Positions 10,716-21,800 of a stretch of DNA of 61,154 nt are shown here, piece by piece; within the stretch, counting starts at the first letter, position 1, and every line of letters starts with the position of its first letter. The stretch lies in the NCBI GenBank assembly GCA_025449115.1, contig JAHLKC010000188.1, forward strand, positions 1 through 61,154, in the 5' to 3' direction. The DNA comes from Chytridium lagenaria. Lineage: Eukaryota; Chytridiomycota; Chytridiomycetes; Chytridiales; Chytridiaceae. The notes under the pieces are model-generated. The model did not search any database, was not told where the DNA came from, and saw only the letters and a list, made by a program, of their open reading frames with translations. A program made the translations under genes and the position numbers.

Positions 10716-11042
10716 TGCGTATCCGTCGGGATTGTATACTTTTAAAATATTCATGTGAATAGATGCAGTCTATCTTTTCGCAATGTACTTTTTCGTTGAT
10801 GGCGGTTTTTAATCCGAGTTCACGATAGTCGGGAAAACATTAATTATAAACTTTTATTTTGATTGACTGTAGTTGGGTTTTCACTATAAATAACGGTAAT
10901 TATATCGTAAAGTGAATTATATGACAAGAGGTATTATGCAGCGCAGAATTCAGGAATGTGTTATGCAGTGTAATCGAACTTGATGCGTGTATTTTCGTCT
11001 CATCATTGCTCCATGCTGATGGTTAAGCGAGAAAACGTCGGT

Positions 11043-11180
11043 CTACAAAGCCCTACGTTGCTCTGCGCTTTTTGCGGTGGTCTGCTGATCATGTGCTGGT
11101 ACGGCGGTCTTGAGTTTCCTGTGGTTGAAAGGAGCGCGGATGAGCGGCATGCAGGTGTTGATGGTCGAGGTGGCAGGCAT
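11043..11180 (-). CDS. Small peptide gene B, right copy (45 aa), unknown function
   Basis: Intact mirror copy of 4072-4209, same length and same start and stop. Differences are confined to three residues in the middle and tail. A TATA-like CATATATCCA (11251-11258, minus strand) lies about 75 bp upstream. With its left copy this is the only pair in which both frames are clean. Confidence 0.6.
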   Translation of the reverse strand: MPATSTINTCMPLIRAPFNHRKLKTAVPAHDQQTTAKSAEQRRAL

Positions 11181-11569
11181 GTTGGAGTAAGAGGTTGGTT
11201 GCTGAAGTTTGGAGTATTTTGTTGTATGATGTGTGTTGTGTGTTGTGTGTTGGATATATGCAGAGTGATAAAAGGGAAAAGCTTTCAGCCTTTCACCAAC
11301 ACCGTCCTCCTGCATTAATGGACGGGCACCGCCTCAACATAGAACTCCAACTTTGTTTCGTACGTTGAGCATGGAGACGTCAAGGGTATCCTGCTCAACA
11401 ATGGGGATAAACCCATGGATTAGCTGTAGGAATCACGCATCTTTTCAAAATTCATTAGTGGCTATGTCATTCAATTGACAAACCCTAATAACAAGAAAAG
11501 GTTCTCCGCCACGAAGAATACCCAAAACCCTCGTCGCGCCGAATCTCATGGAAAAGCACAACTCCCGTG

Positions 11570-11577
11570 TATAAAAA
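11570..11577 (+). promoter_or_regulatory. TATA box of small gene A, right copy
   Basis: GTGTATAAAAAG, about 110 bp upstream of the ATG at 11681. Confidence 0.55.
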
Positions 11578-11680
11578 GAAGGTCGTTGGATCGGCTATCC
11601 CTTCATCACAAGCTCAAGCAACTCCAACAGTCAACAACAACAACAACCTTTTCGCCCTTTCAACCTAAACAAGACTCCAA

Positions 11681-11788
11681 ATGCCTTCCAACATCAGATT
11701 CGGTACCCCTTCTTTCGGTCCCATCAAGCAGAAGCCTGCCGTCGTCAAGCCTACATTGAATAATGCGCCTGCACCGACTAGCCAGTGA
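11681..11788 (+). CDS. Small peptide gene A, right copy (35 aa), unknown function
   Basis: Intact 35-codon frame: MPSNIRFGTPSFGPI, then KQKPAVVKPT, then an Asn/Ala/Pro tail ending APAPTSQ. Basic and Pro-rich, with no membrane segment. All but its first 30 bp is repeated directly after the stop as a second 90-bp unit lacking its own start. The left copy is frameshifted. TATA box at 11570. Confidence 0.55.
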   Translation: MPSNIRFGTPSFGPIKQKPAVVKPTLNNAPAPTSQ

Positions 11789-11889
11789 ACGCTTTTCAAA
11801 TCTTTCGGTCCCATCAAGCAGAAGCCTGCCGTCGTCAAGCCTACATTGAATAATGCGCCTGCACCGACTAGCCAGTGAACGTTTTTCAA
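11711..11889 (+). repeat. 90-bp tandem duplication of the 3' part of small gene A
   Basis: TCTTTCGGTCCCATCAAGCA begins at 11711 and again at 11801, and the two units are nearly identical through GCCAGTGAACG. The period is a multiple of three, but copy 1 ends in a stop codon, so copy 2 is not translated with it. Confidence 0.85.
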
Positions 11890-12260
11890 GGCTTTCGCGC
11901 ATCTCACGAACGTTTGTGTTTAACAAATATCCATCATCAAGTTCAATCATAGCCTATTCCGCATCCAACCTTTGATACCTCCTACGATTACTCTGATCTT
12001 CAAAATATATACCACCTCGTAAATAATAAAATATTATAAACACACACGAAATGTATCCATTCGTCGTTCAGTTTCCCCATAAACTTGTCTTGTCCCTACG
12101 AAATTGTCACAGCTTTAACTATCGAAAATAAAGGGATCACGAATTGCGCAATAGTTATCACCGTCATCTCAGCCTACTAGGATGGCCTCGCAACAACGAA
12201 GCAAGAAAATGTATAATTGGTAATTAACCATTACCATCATTAAGGAGAAAGGGAAAAATA

Positions 12261-14356
12261 ATGTCAAAGAAAGACACCGACGACGGGATGACGGACTCGC
12301 TACTGTCTTCAACTCCAACAGACCTTGCAAGTCGAACAAGTCCATCATCCTCATCACAATCCATCAAAGATTCTGACGATTCCATCTCAAAGTCTCCCTC
12401 CACATCCTCAACACATCCCCCACCTCCCTATACCCTCCCTACACCCTCAACATCCCTAACGACACCAAACTCCTCTCAACCTCTCACGAAGATGAAGAGG
12501 AAGACCTCGACAAAGTCTTCATCCCGCTCCCCCCCATCCGTTTCTACCTCGTCTTCACCGCCATCCTCCTCATCCTCTTCCTCTCCCAACTCGACACCTC
12601 CATCGTCTCCACAGCCCTTAAAGCCATCGTCACAGATCTCGGTGAAGCACCCATGATCCCATGGATAGGTTCATCCTACCTCCTGACTTGCACAGCATCC
12701 GCAGCACTGTATGGGAGGCTTTCGGATGTGTTTGGGAGAAAACCAGTGATTCTTTTTGCGATTGCCGTGTTTTCGGGGGGATCGGTTATTTGCTCTTATT
12801 GTAAGAGTATGGAGGTGCTGATTGTTGGACGAGCTGTGGCTGGAGTTGGAGGGGGTGGGATTTGCGACGATGATGTTTATTGTGATTTCGGATATCGTGA
12901 GTTTGCGGTATCGAAGTGAGTTTTCAACCGTTTTTTTTTTTAATTATGGACTGACACCTGTGGCAGCATGGTTCCAAGGCCTTGCCAACACCACCTCGGG
13001 TATCGCTGCAATGGTCGGCCCCGTCGTCGGTGGCGTCCTCTCCGACAAACTTTCCTGGCGCTGGTGTTTCCTCGTAAACATCCCATTAGGCGCTATCGCC
13101 TTTTTCATCCTCGCCTTCTGCGTTTCCTTCCCATCTCCTCGCGGCAACGTCCTCACTAAACTCCGTCGACTCGATTGGCTTGGAATGATCCTGTTGACGG
13201 GTTGTGTTGTCTGCTTTGTGACGCCGTTGCAGCTTGGTGGGACATTTTGGGAGTGGGATGAACCGAATAGTGTTGGGATGTTTGTTGGAGCGGGAGTGCT
13301 TTTAATGGTGTTTGTGGTTGTGGAATGGAAGGTTGCTGAGGAGCCGTTTGTGCCGGGAGACTTGTTTGTGAATAAAGGGGTTGCGGCGATGTTTGCGGTG
13401 GCAGGGGGTTTGGGGTTTACGTATTTTGCTGTTCCGTATTATATATCGTGAGTAATGCTTTTTCATTCTTTTTTATTTGTTGTCAAGTTCACTGGGTTGT
13501 TCTGAGTATTAACGATTGATTAGATTATTTTTTCAAATGTGTTATGGGTCTTCGGCTATTAAAGCTGGTATACAGTCTATTCCTTTAGGTAAATCTTAAT
13601 TTCATCGTCCTTTTTGTTTTACGCAGACGTCTAACATGAATTAGTCTTGGGCACTCTATCATCTCTTGGTGGTGGATACTACATCTCTCATTCTGGTGCG
13701 TAATTTTGATCGCTCTTCTCCTGCAACCCAACTTATTCCTTTTCCTACAGGTCGCTTTGTACTATTGATATACATTGGATCAATACTCCAATTTACCGGC
13801 ATCTTATTGATCACCTTCCTCTCCCCCCATTCCCCACTCTGGATGCAAATCATATACCTATTCATTGCAGGACTGGGCTTGGGATTCATTGTATGCTCGA
13901 GGCTGATAGGCGTGCAAGTCATTGTAAAAACCTCGCATGTGGCCATGGTGACGGGCCTCTCCCAGTTTTTCCGGCTACTCGGAGGGTAAGTTTCCGCTTT
14001 CCCCTAAACGTTTCACTAAATACACCCCTAGAACCCTCGGTATAGCCGTGACTGGCACCATTTTCAACAACATGATCGAATCCTCCATCACCTCCCGTCG
14101 ATCACTCGACCGTCACGTTATGCGTATTCTCCGCAACACTTCAGATCCAAGGGAGGCAAGACGGATGTTGAACTACGTTGCGTTGAGGTTAGAGTTACCG
14201 ACACCGCATTTGGTGGATCAACTTGTGGATGCGTTTTTGGAGGCGTTTAGATGGGGGTATCGGGTGATGTTGGTTTGGCCTGTTGTGACGGTGGTGCTTG
14301 TGGTGGTGTTTGTGAGGAGACAGAGGATGAGAGGGTTTGAGAGGTTGGGGAGGTGA
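12261..14356 (+). CDS. MFS drug:H+ antiporter, DHA2 (14-TM) type, second copy
   Basis: Same family as the gene at 7458. The start (MSKKDTDDGMTDSLL) opens a Ser/Thr/Pro-rich cytosolic tail. Then LSQLDTSIVSTALKAIVTDL (TM1), YGRLSDVFGRKPV (motif A), AVAGVGGGGI, LSWRWCFLVNIPLGA and, near the end, AVTGTIFNNMI. Introns: about 12917-12966, 13448-13525, 13590-13643, 13696-13750 and 13986-14030. The frame changes inside the N-terminal tail (near 12480) and again right after GGGGI (near 12862). Protein similarity continues across both, so indels are likely. The C-terminus is basic and Arg-rich. It lies just outside the right repeat arm in the same orientation as the spacer MFS gene. Substrate unknown. 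Confidence 0.8.
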
Positions 14357-15074
14357 TGTTTGTTTGGTTGTATGTAGATTGTTTTATTAGACTAAAACCG
14401 CAAGCTACTCGGTCATTACTTGATCCTTGATAAAGAGATATGTGTCTATCTTGCGTTCATCGAGCGTGTCTCCATCTTGCGTCCTCCAGATGACGTGATA
14501 AATATCGATACCGACCAAACACAATGAGTTCCTTGGGGCTCTTCAATGTTCAACCCAAGTCACCCAAGCCAGAAATCCGTCGGCTTTTTTAAGGGCGGCG
14601 ACGCAAACCTCGCGATCGCTAGAGTTCAACAAAAGAACAAACAAAGCAACAACGTGCTAAACAGACCGGGAAGATGGGTTTAACAATAAGAAAAGGGAGC
14701 TCTTTTGTTGCTCGATTTTTGATATCATAATTCTCAGTGAGGTCAACAAAATGTACTAGGAGAAATACACATAAATGGCTACTAGTTTTTTTTGTTCAGG
14801 AGACGGCAGATGATAACTCGTTATTTAATGAATACACTGGCTACATAGAGGTTTTTGTTGGAGTGACAGCAAAGGGAAACAAAAGTAGGGAACGAAGCGG
14901 ATCAAGGTATATATGGAAAACACCAAGGCATCCTCCAAAAAACCTGCTCAAAACGCATCATGAAAGGGAGTAAGAGGAAAGGGAGACGCGACGAGAAAGG
15001 AGAAACCAAATCCCTCCTCCCTCACGATCAATCCCCATCCCCAAACATAGTTAAAAAAGAGGTTCGACGATTTT
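14357..15074. other. Convergent intergenic region
   Basis: Between the 3' ends of two MFS genes. A 22-codon ORF at about 14524 (MSSLGLFNVQPKSPKPEIRR) looks faintly like the small peptide genes but has no TATA box. Nothing else was recognised. Confidence 0.4.
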
Positions 15075-16673
15075 TCAAAGTTGGTAAACAAACTCAGCCT
15101 CCTCCCTCGTCACAACAACACCGCTAGCCTCCTTCTTGGCAATCCTTTCATCTTTGGTGTTGTTCAAGTGAACCATGTAAGCCCTCAACGCCAACACCAG
15201 CACAATGTTGACAGCAGAGAACGCCGCGAGCGCAGTGTGTCCCTTTCCATACCAAGGTCTATCCTCTGTACGGTAAATCTGTCCAGAGATACCACCTCCA
15301 ATGTTTCCAATACCAAGCACAAGACCGAGCGCGAGCGCCCTACCCGTGTGCGAGGCAATGTTGTTGGAGAGCCATGCCCATCCGACGGGGAAGGCAACAC
15401 CACCGAGGGATGCGAGGAAGAGGAGACCGTAGGCTTGGTTGGGGTCACGGACGACGGAGAGGGCGGCGAAACCGGCGAGGGAGAGGGCGGAACCGAGGAT
15501 GATAAAGTAGGAACGGGTTTTGAAACGGTCAGAGAGGAAGGCGCCGATGATGGTGGCGATGGCGGAGAGGACAAAGGGGGGAGCGGAGAAGAGGTTGGCG
15601 TCGAGACCGGATTTGCCGAGACCGACGATGCTGGAGAAAGGAAGGGGTTAGTTTCTGGGCGGATGGGTTTGGTGAAGATATGGAAATGGGGGAGACTTAC
15701 ATTGTGGGAAGGAAGAGAGAGTAGGCGTATCCGGGGGTGATGGAGAGGAAGTTTGACAAGGCGAAAACCCAGACGATGGGGTTTGCGAGGACCTTGAAGA
15801 TCTCGGACTTTTCAAAGTGCTTCTCACCCCTGGTGGCAGCGTTCAACTTTAACCTGTTGACAGCAATGTGTCTCTCTCTGTCAGTCATGAACTTTGCGGT
15901 GAGGGGTTCGTCGGGCAAAACAAAGTAGACGAGCACACCAATGAAGATGGTAGGGACACCCTCAATGATGAAGACCCAACGCCAGGACGTGAGACCGAGC
16001 TTTCCCTCGAGACCAATTTGGATGGCATAGGCGAGGAGGGAGGAGAAGCCGTGGCGAGACCGCTCCACCGAACCAGAGGGCGATGCGGGAGGCGAGTTCC
16101 TCACGACGGTACCAGAAGGAACAGTAGTAGGAGATACCGGGGACGAGACCAGCTTCGCAGAGACCGAGGAGGAGACGGACGGCGAGGAGGCCGGCCAAGT
16201 TTTGGACACCACCGAGAGCGGTTGCGCAGATACCCCAGGTGAAGGCGATACGGGAGATCTGCAAAGGGGAATGTTTAGGAAGAGCGAATTGGACGATGAC
16301 GAAAAAGACATAAAAGACTTACCCAGACTGAGGGGCTGGACCTGTTGAGGATGACGTTGGAGAATGGTTCGAAAAGACAGTAGGTGATGTAGAAGACGGA
16401 CACGGCAATGTTGTAGTCATTCCCAGACATGCCCAAATCCCTCTCCATGTTTCCAAGACCTGTTCTGTTCAAACCAATGACACGGGCGTTTCCAATGTTG
16501 ACACGGTCAAGGAAGGAGAAGAGGTAGAGGATGAGGCACATGGGGACGACGCGCATGTCAATCTTGCGGAGAACGGCGCGTTCTTCTTCGACGGTCCAGT
16601 CTTGAACGATGGCTTCGTCGTCGGCCACTTTTTCGGTGGGGCGGATGGCAACCGCTTCTTTGCTGTCAGCCAT
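15075..16673 (-). CDS. MFS anion:cation symporter (ACS; Dal5/Tna1-type permease)
   Basis: Predicted 12-TM plasma-membrane uptake permease for an organic anion or vitamin. It starts MADSKEAVAIRPTEKVADDE; TM1 and the family signature read LYLFSFLDRVNIGNARV; LLGLCEAGLVPGISYY follows; the second half has IGAFLSDRFKTRSYFI and GIGNIGGGISGQIYRTED. Introns lie near 16259-16322 and 15630-15700. One frame change near 16060 (AVS, then SSLLAYAIQIG) interrupts an otherwise conserved stretch. Codons mostly end in C along the whole length, suggesting high expression. Substrate not assignable; nicotinate, allantoate and pantothenate permeases share this signature. Confidence 0.82.
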
Positions 16674-16805
16674 GGTTACGTATGTATATAGAGAGAGATG
16701 GGAAGCGGAAGTGGTGGGAGGGTTTATGAGGATTAAGCGTCAGAGAGGTAGGTGGTAGAGGCTCGACGGATAAAAAGGAGAATAGGAAGGGACAGCGACG
16801 GGGGT

Positions 16806-16812
16806 TTTTATA
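16806..16812 (-). promoter_or_regulatory. TATA box of the ACS permease
   Basis: CAGTATAAAAACC on the minus strand, about 135 bp upstream of the start codon at 16673. Confidence 0.45.
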
Positions 16813-16819
16813 CTGAGTT

Positions 16820-17819
16820 AGGGGTAATATGGTTTTCCGGACGGATAGGTAAGAATAAGGTTGTTTGGAAAGGAGCCATCATTGATTCATTACTGCCTAG
16901 CACCACCACCCCTCCATTTGCATGCAATTAAACATTCCACTATATCATCATCATGGGGTACCCTAGGTCACCCTTTTTTTTACTCTTTTTTTCCCCCTCT
17001 TATTCAATATTAAATGTCTTTTTTTTTCTTTTTTATATGGATTTGGACTCTCGTGACCGCGTATAGGTTATAGGGTAATAACGGGGTGCAGGTGCTTGAA
17101 ACCACGTACCCTTCCTTGTATGCAGGTGTGCATGAAAACGGAAAGTGCCAAAAATGTCATTAGGGGAGAATTTAAGGTTTTGTATCACCGTGGTGTCGGG
17201 TGGACATGTTGCTGGAGATCTCTCTCGGCAAAATGAAATCGGAGTGACGGTGAGGTGGTACAATGTACTACAAGTCATTTCTTAATTATTAAAATTAAAA
17301 TTAAATTTCTAATTCCATGATTCATCATTCCACCCATCACAAGACAAGGTGTTCTTGGAAATGATCTAATCAACTCCAGCGAGTCCATCTTGTTAATCTA
17401 CGGTAAGTGGGTGTGAGGGAGGAATTCATTATAATTCACGTGCCGTATTTAAATATAAAAACTACGCACCCAGATTATTCGTAAAATGTTATGGCATTCA
17501 TTATACGAACCAATGGCAATGAAGGAATACATGCAATGGATATTAAATAACAAGCAAGAAACCGCGTGGCAAGGTGACGACACCTCAAGAAACCACGTGA
17601 CTTGAACTATCATCTTCAGCACAAGGTGTGGCCTAGTATTACTGGTGACTACATGGATGAGGTCCGAGTGGGGGAGACCGTCAGTGTGTGAGTGAGATTG
17701 GGTGGTCTGGTGTGGTTGATAGACGATAACGAGACGAAACACAAATTGCGCAATTCACAAAAGATTCTTGGAAATAGATTCCGTATTATTGTCATGATGT
17801 AAAACACTCCCACCCTAGC
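16820..17819. other. Divergent intergenic region
   Basis: About 1 kb between the ACS permease and the first CHR gene. It contains poly-T and AT-rich stretches (16975-17035, 17280-17310) and no recognisable gene. Confidence 0.45.
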
Positions 17820-19646
17820 ATGCCAGCGACATTGGCGGATGCCGTCGTTGCGTCAACAGCCACCCCCATCGACATTCACAACGACGAGGGTATTGAAGAG
17901 GTTGTTGAACGGGATGACGAACGTGCCAGCCTACTCGCACAACGTCCTCTTAGGGAAAGATTGTGGGAGGTCTTTGTAAATTACCTCCCTCTCTCTTGGA
18001 TAACCTTTGGCGGGCCTCAGGTAAGCATCCACATTTCCAACACCATCACTCCATCCTTCCTATAACATTCATTAACAAAATCTTCTGCCAGGCCCATATC
18101 GCTCTTCTTTTCGACCTCTTTGTCACCCGAAAGCGCTGGCTCTCTGAAAAGACCTTCGCCGACATCTTTGCCATCTCCAATGCTATTCCCGGCCCCGCAG
18201 GCACAAAACTCGCATTCACACTAGCCCTCGTTCGTGGTGGTCTCTTTTGCGGTCTCCTTGCATTTCTCATGTGGAGGTAGGCTTTCCTTTTCACTTAACC
18301 ATCTGTTGACGTCACCCATACCAGTATACCAGGTGGCGTTGTCATGTTCTTCTTTGGATACGGTGTCGGCCGCATCGGTGAATCCGGTATCCCGCTGTAT
18401 CTCAAGTATATTCAAAACGGTTTATCCTCTGTCGCCGTCGCCCTTGTCGCGCTCGCAGCGTATAAAATGGGATGCAAGATATTGACGGATAACACGGACC
18501 GAGCGCTCGCCATCATAACGGCAGCGGTGGTAATCAACTTTACCAGTGTTGTGTGGGTGATTCCTGTGGCGATGGTTGTGGGTGGTATTGTGACGACGTT
18601 GGAGGATCGGATTGTGGCGTGGAGGGATGCGTGGAGAAGGAAGCGGGCGGAGGAGGCAGTGGTGATTACACAGACGGATGGGCATGTCTCGTATTCTACG
18701 TTTTCGGGTGAAAACGTGACTACTCTTGCACCTGGAGAGGCGTCTCCGTCTACCCTTCGTCAACGACGAGCCAACACTGATGACTCAGAGGGTACGAGTT
18801 CGTCGTCTTCGCCGACGCCACCTCCTGCAGCTGCCATTCGAGAACCTGTGGAAACCAAGTTGACTGAAGTAGATAATCTGAACGTGAGCTACTCGCTTCG
18901 AGCCGGATTAATTGCCGTTGGCATTGCATTCCTTCTCCTCATTTTAGCGGTGGCTGTGAAATCATTCCCGGACCCTCCGCGAGCTGTTTCGGTGTTGTTC
19001 ACGTTTTACTTTGTCGGTATGATTATCTTTGGCGGAGGCACTGTGGTGGTTCCCTTGCTTTACTCTTACGTTGTGACGCCCGGGTGGCTGTCAGACTCTG
19101 AGTTTCTTATCGGACTAGCGCTCACGAATGCCATGCCAGGTATACCTTTAAACTTCTTGAAAAACTGACAACACATATAGGACCTAACTTTAACTTTGCT
19201 GCTTATTGTGGTGCTCTGGCGTTGAGGGGAAGTTTCGGATCCTCAATTGTTGGGGGTACTTTTGCGTGGGTTGGGATCTACGCCTCAGGTATCCTCTTGA
19301 TGGCAGGTATCCTCCCCATCTGGAAGCAATTCCGGGAGGTTACCAAAGTCAAAGTCGCGTTCAAAGTAAGAGCCATAACCCCCTTTTTGACCTTAATCTA
19401 AACGAAAACCAGGGTTTTAGTAGCGTTGCAGTCGGCCTTGTGTTTGTAGCGACGTATATATTGATTGAGAAGGCGATTTCGGAGGGGAAAAAGGGAACGT
19501 CGTTGACAGCTTACCCGTTTTATGTGGCTGTGACAGGAATCTCGTTTGTGGTTGTCGAGTTTATGAGGGTGCCGGCGCCGTTGATGGTTGTTTTAGGAGG
19601 ACTCATTGGGTTTGGGGAGTGGTTTATTTATGTGAGGAAGGTTTGA
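17820..19646 (+). CDS. CHR-family chromate ion permease, copy 1
   Basis: Two-domain (long) chromate transporter, TC 2.A.51; family members export chromate or exchange it for sulfate. The N-terminal CHR domain has SWITFGGPQ|AHIALLFDLFV, the AISNAIPGPAGTKLAF block and SIPGGVVMFFFGYGVG. After a polar linker rich in Ser/Glu, the second domain has RAGLIAVGIAF, FGGGTVVVPLLYSYVV and TNAMPG|PNFNFAAYCGALALRG. Introns: 18020-18092, 18278-18324, 19140-19182, 19366-19413. No frameshift was found. It is in tandem with a second CHR gene 334 bp downstream. Start MPATLADAVVAS at 17820. Confidence 0.9.
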
Positions 19647-19980
19647 AGGAAGGATCATCCATGCCTAGTATCTCTATTCCCCGTCTTATGAGAATGATGG
19701 GCGATTTATAGTACCGTTTCTGGTATCCTCTTATCCATTGGTATAAAGAACTGGAATGCATAACCTTCCGAATGCGGATTTTGAACTCATAAAGATTCCA
19801 TTGGAAACGATGTCATCATTTGTGACACCAAAGTGCGTGCTTTGGCTAAGGTTAATTAGAGGATCAGGAAAAACAGCTAAAAATAAACAATCTATAAATC
19901 TAACCTTCCCCTCACTCGATCCTTCATCGTCCCCATCGTTCCATTGTCGCTTGTCATTGTACTGTACAAACGAACGATAG
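19647..19980. other. Intergenic between tandem CHR genes
   Basis: AT-rich 334 bp separating the tandem chromate permeases. It presumably carries the promoter of copy 2; no clear TATA element was seen. Confidence 0.4.
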
Positions 19981-21800
19981 ATGACGACTTCCACAACCAC
20001 AGGTGACGTTGAGAGGGCCATCTCTGCATCTGCTCCAACAGAAGAAAGGGTCCTCCTCGAACGACCCTTTTCCGAGCGTCTCAAAGAGGTTGTCATCAAC
20101 TACCTTCCTCTCTCATGGATCACCTTTGGAGGGCCACAGGTAAACCACTGCATCGTCAAAGTTGATACTCACAATCATTAAGGCCCATATCGCTCTTCTC
20201 TTTGATCTGTTTGTGACAAGGAAGAAGTGGTTATCTGAAAAGATGTTTGCAGAGTTATTTGCAATGTCAAACGCTATGCCTGGACCAGCGAGCACGCAGC
20301 TTGCTTTCACTGTTGCATTGGTAAGAGGAGGTGTTGCTTGTGGTATTATCGCCTTTTTGATTTGGAGGTGAGCTTCCCATTCATACGCTGCATCTCGTGA
20401 TGACCTAACATACCCCGTTAGTGTTCCCGGTGGTCTCGTCATGACCTTTCTCGGCTACGGCGTTGGCCGTCTCGGCGCCGCTGGTATCCCCGTCTGGTTT
20501 AAGCGTGTCCAAAACGGCCTCGCGGCCGTTGCCGTCTCCCTTGTAGCATTAGCGGCCTTTAAACTTGGCAGCAAGATTCTTGTCGACAAACTCTCAGTGG
20601 TCATGGCCATCATCGCTGCATCCATTGTGATCAACTTTTTGGACGTGATTTGGATTATCCCTACGATGATGGTTTTGGGAGGGATTGTGACGACTGTGGA
20701 GGATAATTGGGAGGTGATTGTAAAAAAGATCAAGGGGGGAAAGAAGGAGGATGGAGAGGATGTGAATCCTGCTAGTCGAGAGATTGCGGAACAGGTTATT
20801 GTTGGAAGCTCTTCGTCGCTTCAATTGTGACCGCCGTGCCAAGGAATGACAGCGAAACATCGAGTCTGAACTCCGTCAACGACCCAAGGCTCTACATCCA
20901 CTGAAGACGCTGAAGACACTATCGAAGCCACCCCACAAACATCCCCACAACCGCAAGCCGCACCCATTGAGGAAGAGCCCAAGGACCCTCACCTCTACTT
21001 CACCTATTCCGTCCGCGCCGGTTTGATTCTCATCGCCGTCGCCATCCTTTTCCTCGTTGTAGCGGTCATCTTGAGATCGTTTGAAGCTATTCCACGGTCG
21101 TTGAACATTTTGGGGACGTTTTACTTTGTGGGGATCATCATTTTTGGAGGTGGACCTGTGGTGGTGCCGTTGCTTTACTCTTATGTGGTGACGTCGGGAT
21201 GGCTTTCGGATTCAGAGTTTTTGATTGGTTTGGCTGTTATTAACGCGATGCCTGGTAAGCTTTCAATTGTTTTTCTTATAATAATAACTTATCTTTGCTA
21301 AACTATTTTTTTGCTTCTATTTACATGTCAAAGGTCCAAACTTCAACTTTGCCGCTTTCTGTGGCGCCCTTGCCATGCGTGACAATGTGGGCACATCCCT
21401 CGCTGGTGGAACGCTCGCCTGGATCGGTATCTTCCTCCCCGGTCTCCTCCTCAAAGCCGCCATCCTTCCGTTATGGAAAGAATACCGTGGCATTCCCCGC
21501 GTCAAAGCAGCGTTCAAGGTAAGCGGCAACACATTGTATCCGCCCCTAACATTAACCAATCACACAGGGATTCAACAGCGTCGCTGTCGGTTTAGTCTTT
21601 GCGGCCACGTACGTTTTATTCCAAAAAGCCATTTCGGATGGGGCGCTTGGACCCTCTTTGGGGATGTATCCTTTCTATGTGGCTGTGACGGGGGTGTCGT
21701 ATGTGCTTGTGGAGCATCTTAAGGTCCCGCACCGTATGTTGTTATTTTGGGGGGTGTTGTTGGAGCTGTTGAATGGGCTGTTACGAGGAATAGGGCGTAA
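19981..21800 (+). CDS. CHR-family chromate ion permease, copy 2
   Basis: Paralogue of the upstream gene with the same intron positions. It starts MTTSTTTGDVERAISA; SWITFGGPQ|AHIALLFDLFVTRKKW and AMSNAMPGPASTQLAFTVAL follow; the second domain has FTYSVRAGLILIAVAILFL and INAMPG|PNFNFAAFCGALAMRD. The frame breaks in the inter-domain linker near 20825, and again near 21725, where the expected VPAPYVVILGGVVGAVEW end is one base out. The stop of the restored frame is at 21800. Both are single-base events in otherwise well-conserved protein. The linker is shorter than in copy 1. Confidence 0.85.

Larger units (their letters stand above)
9684..11786. repeat. Right arm of inverted duplication
   Basis: Reverse-complement counterpart of 3441-5888. 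It carries small gene D (intact), C (decayed), B (intact) and A (intact, partly duplicated). It is about 350 bp shorter than the left arm, and has gained a 40-bp triple repeat (10349-10465) and a 90-bp tandem duplication at its outer edge. Confidence 0.85.

Noticed and set aside
3441..11786. Inverted repeat as a DNA transposon or composite insertion element
   Set aside because: No transposase, no short terminal repeats and no target duplication were seen; cargo is ordinary TATA-driven genes.
8140..12870. Programmed ribosomal frameshift in the two MFS genes
   Set aside because: The shifts go in opposite directions and no slippery heptamer or downstream structure is evident; indel errors are simpler.
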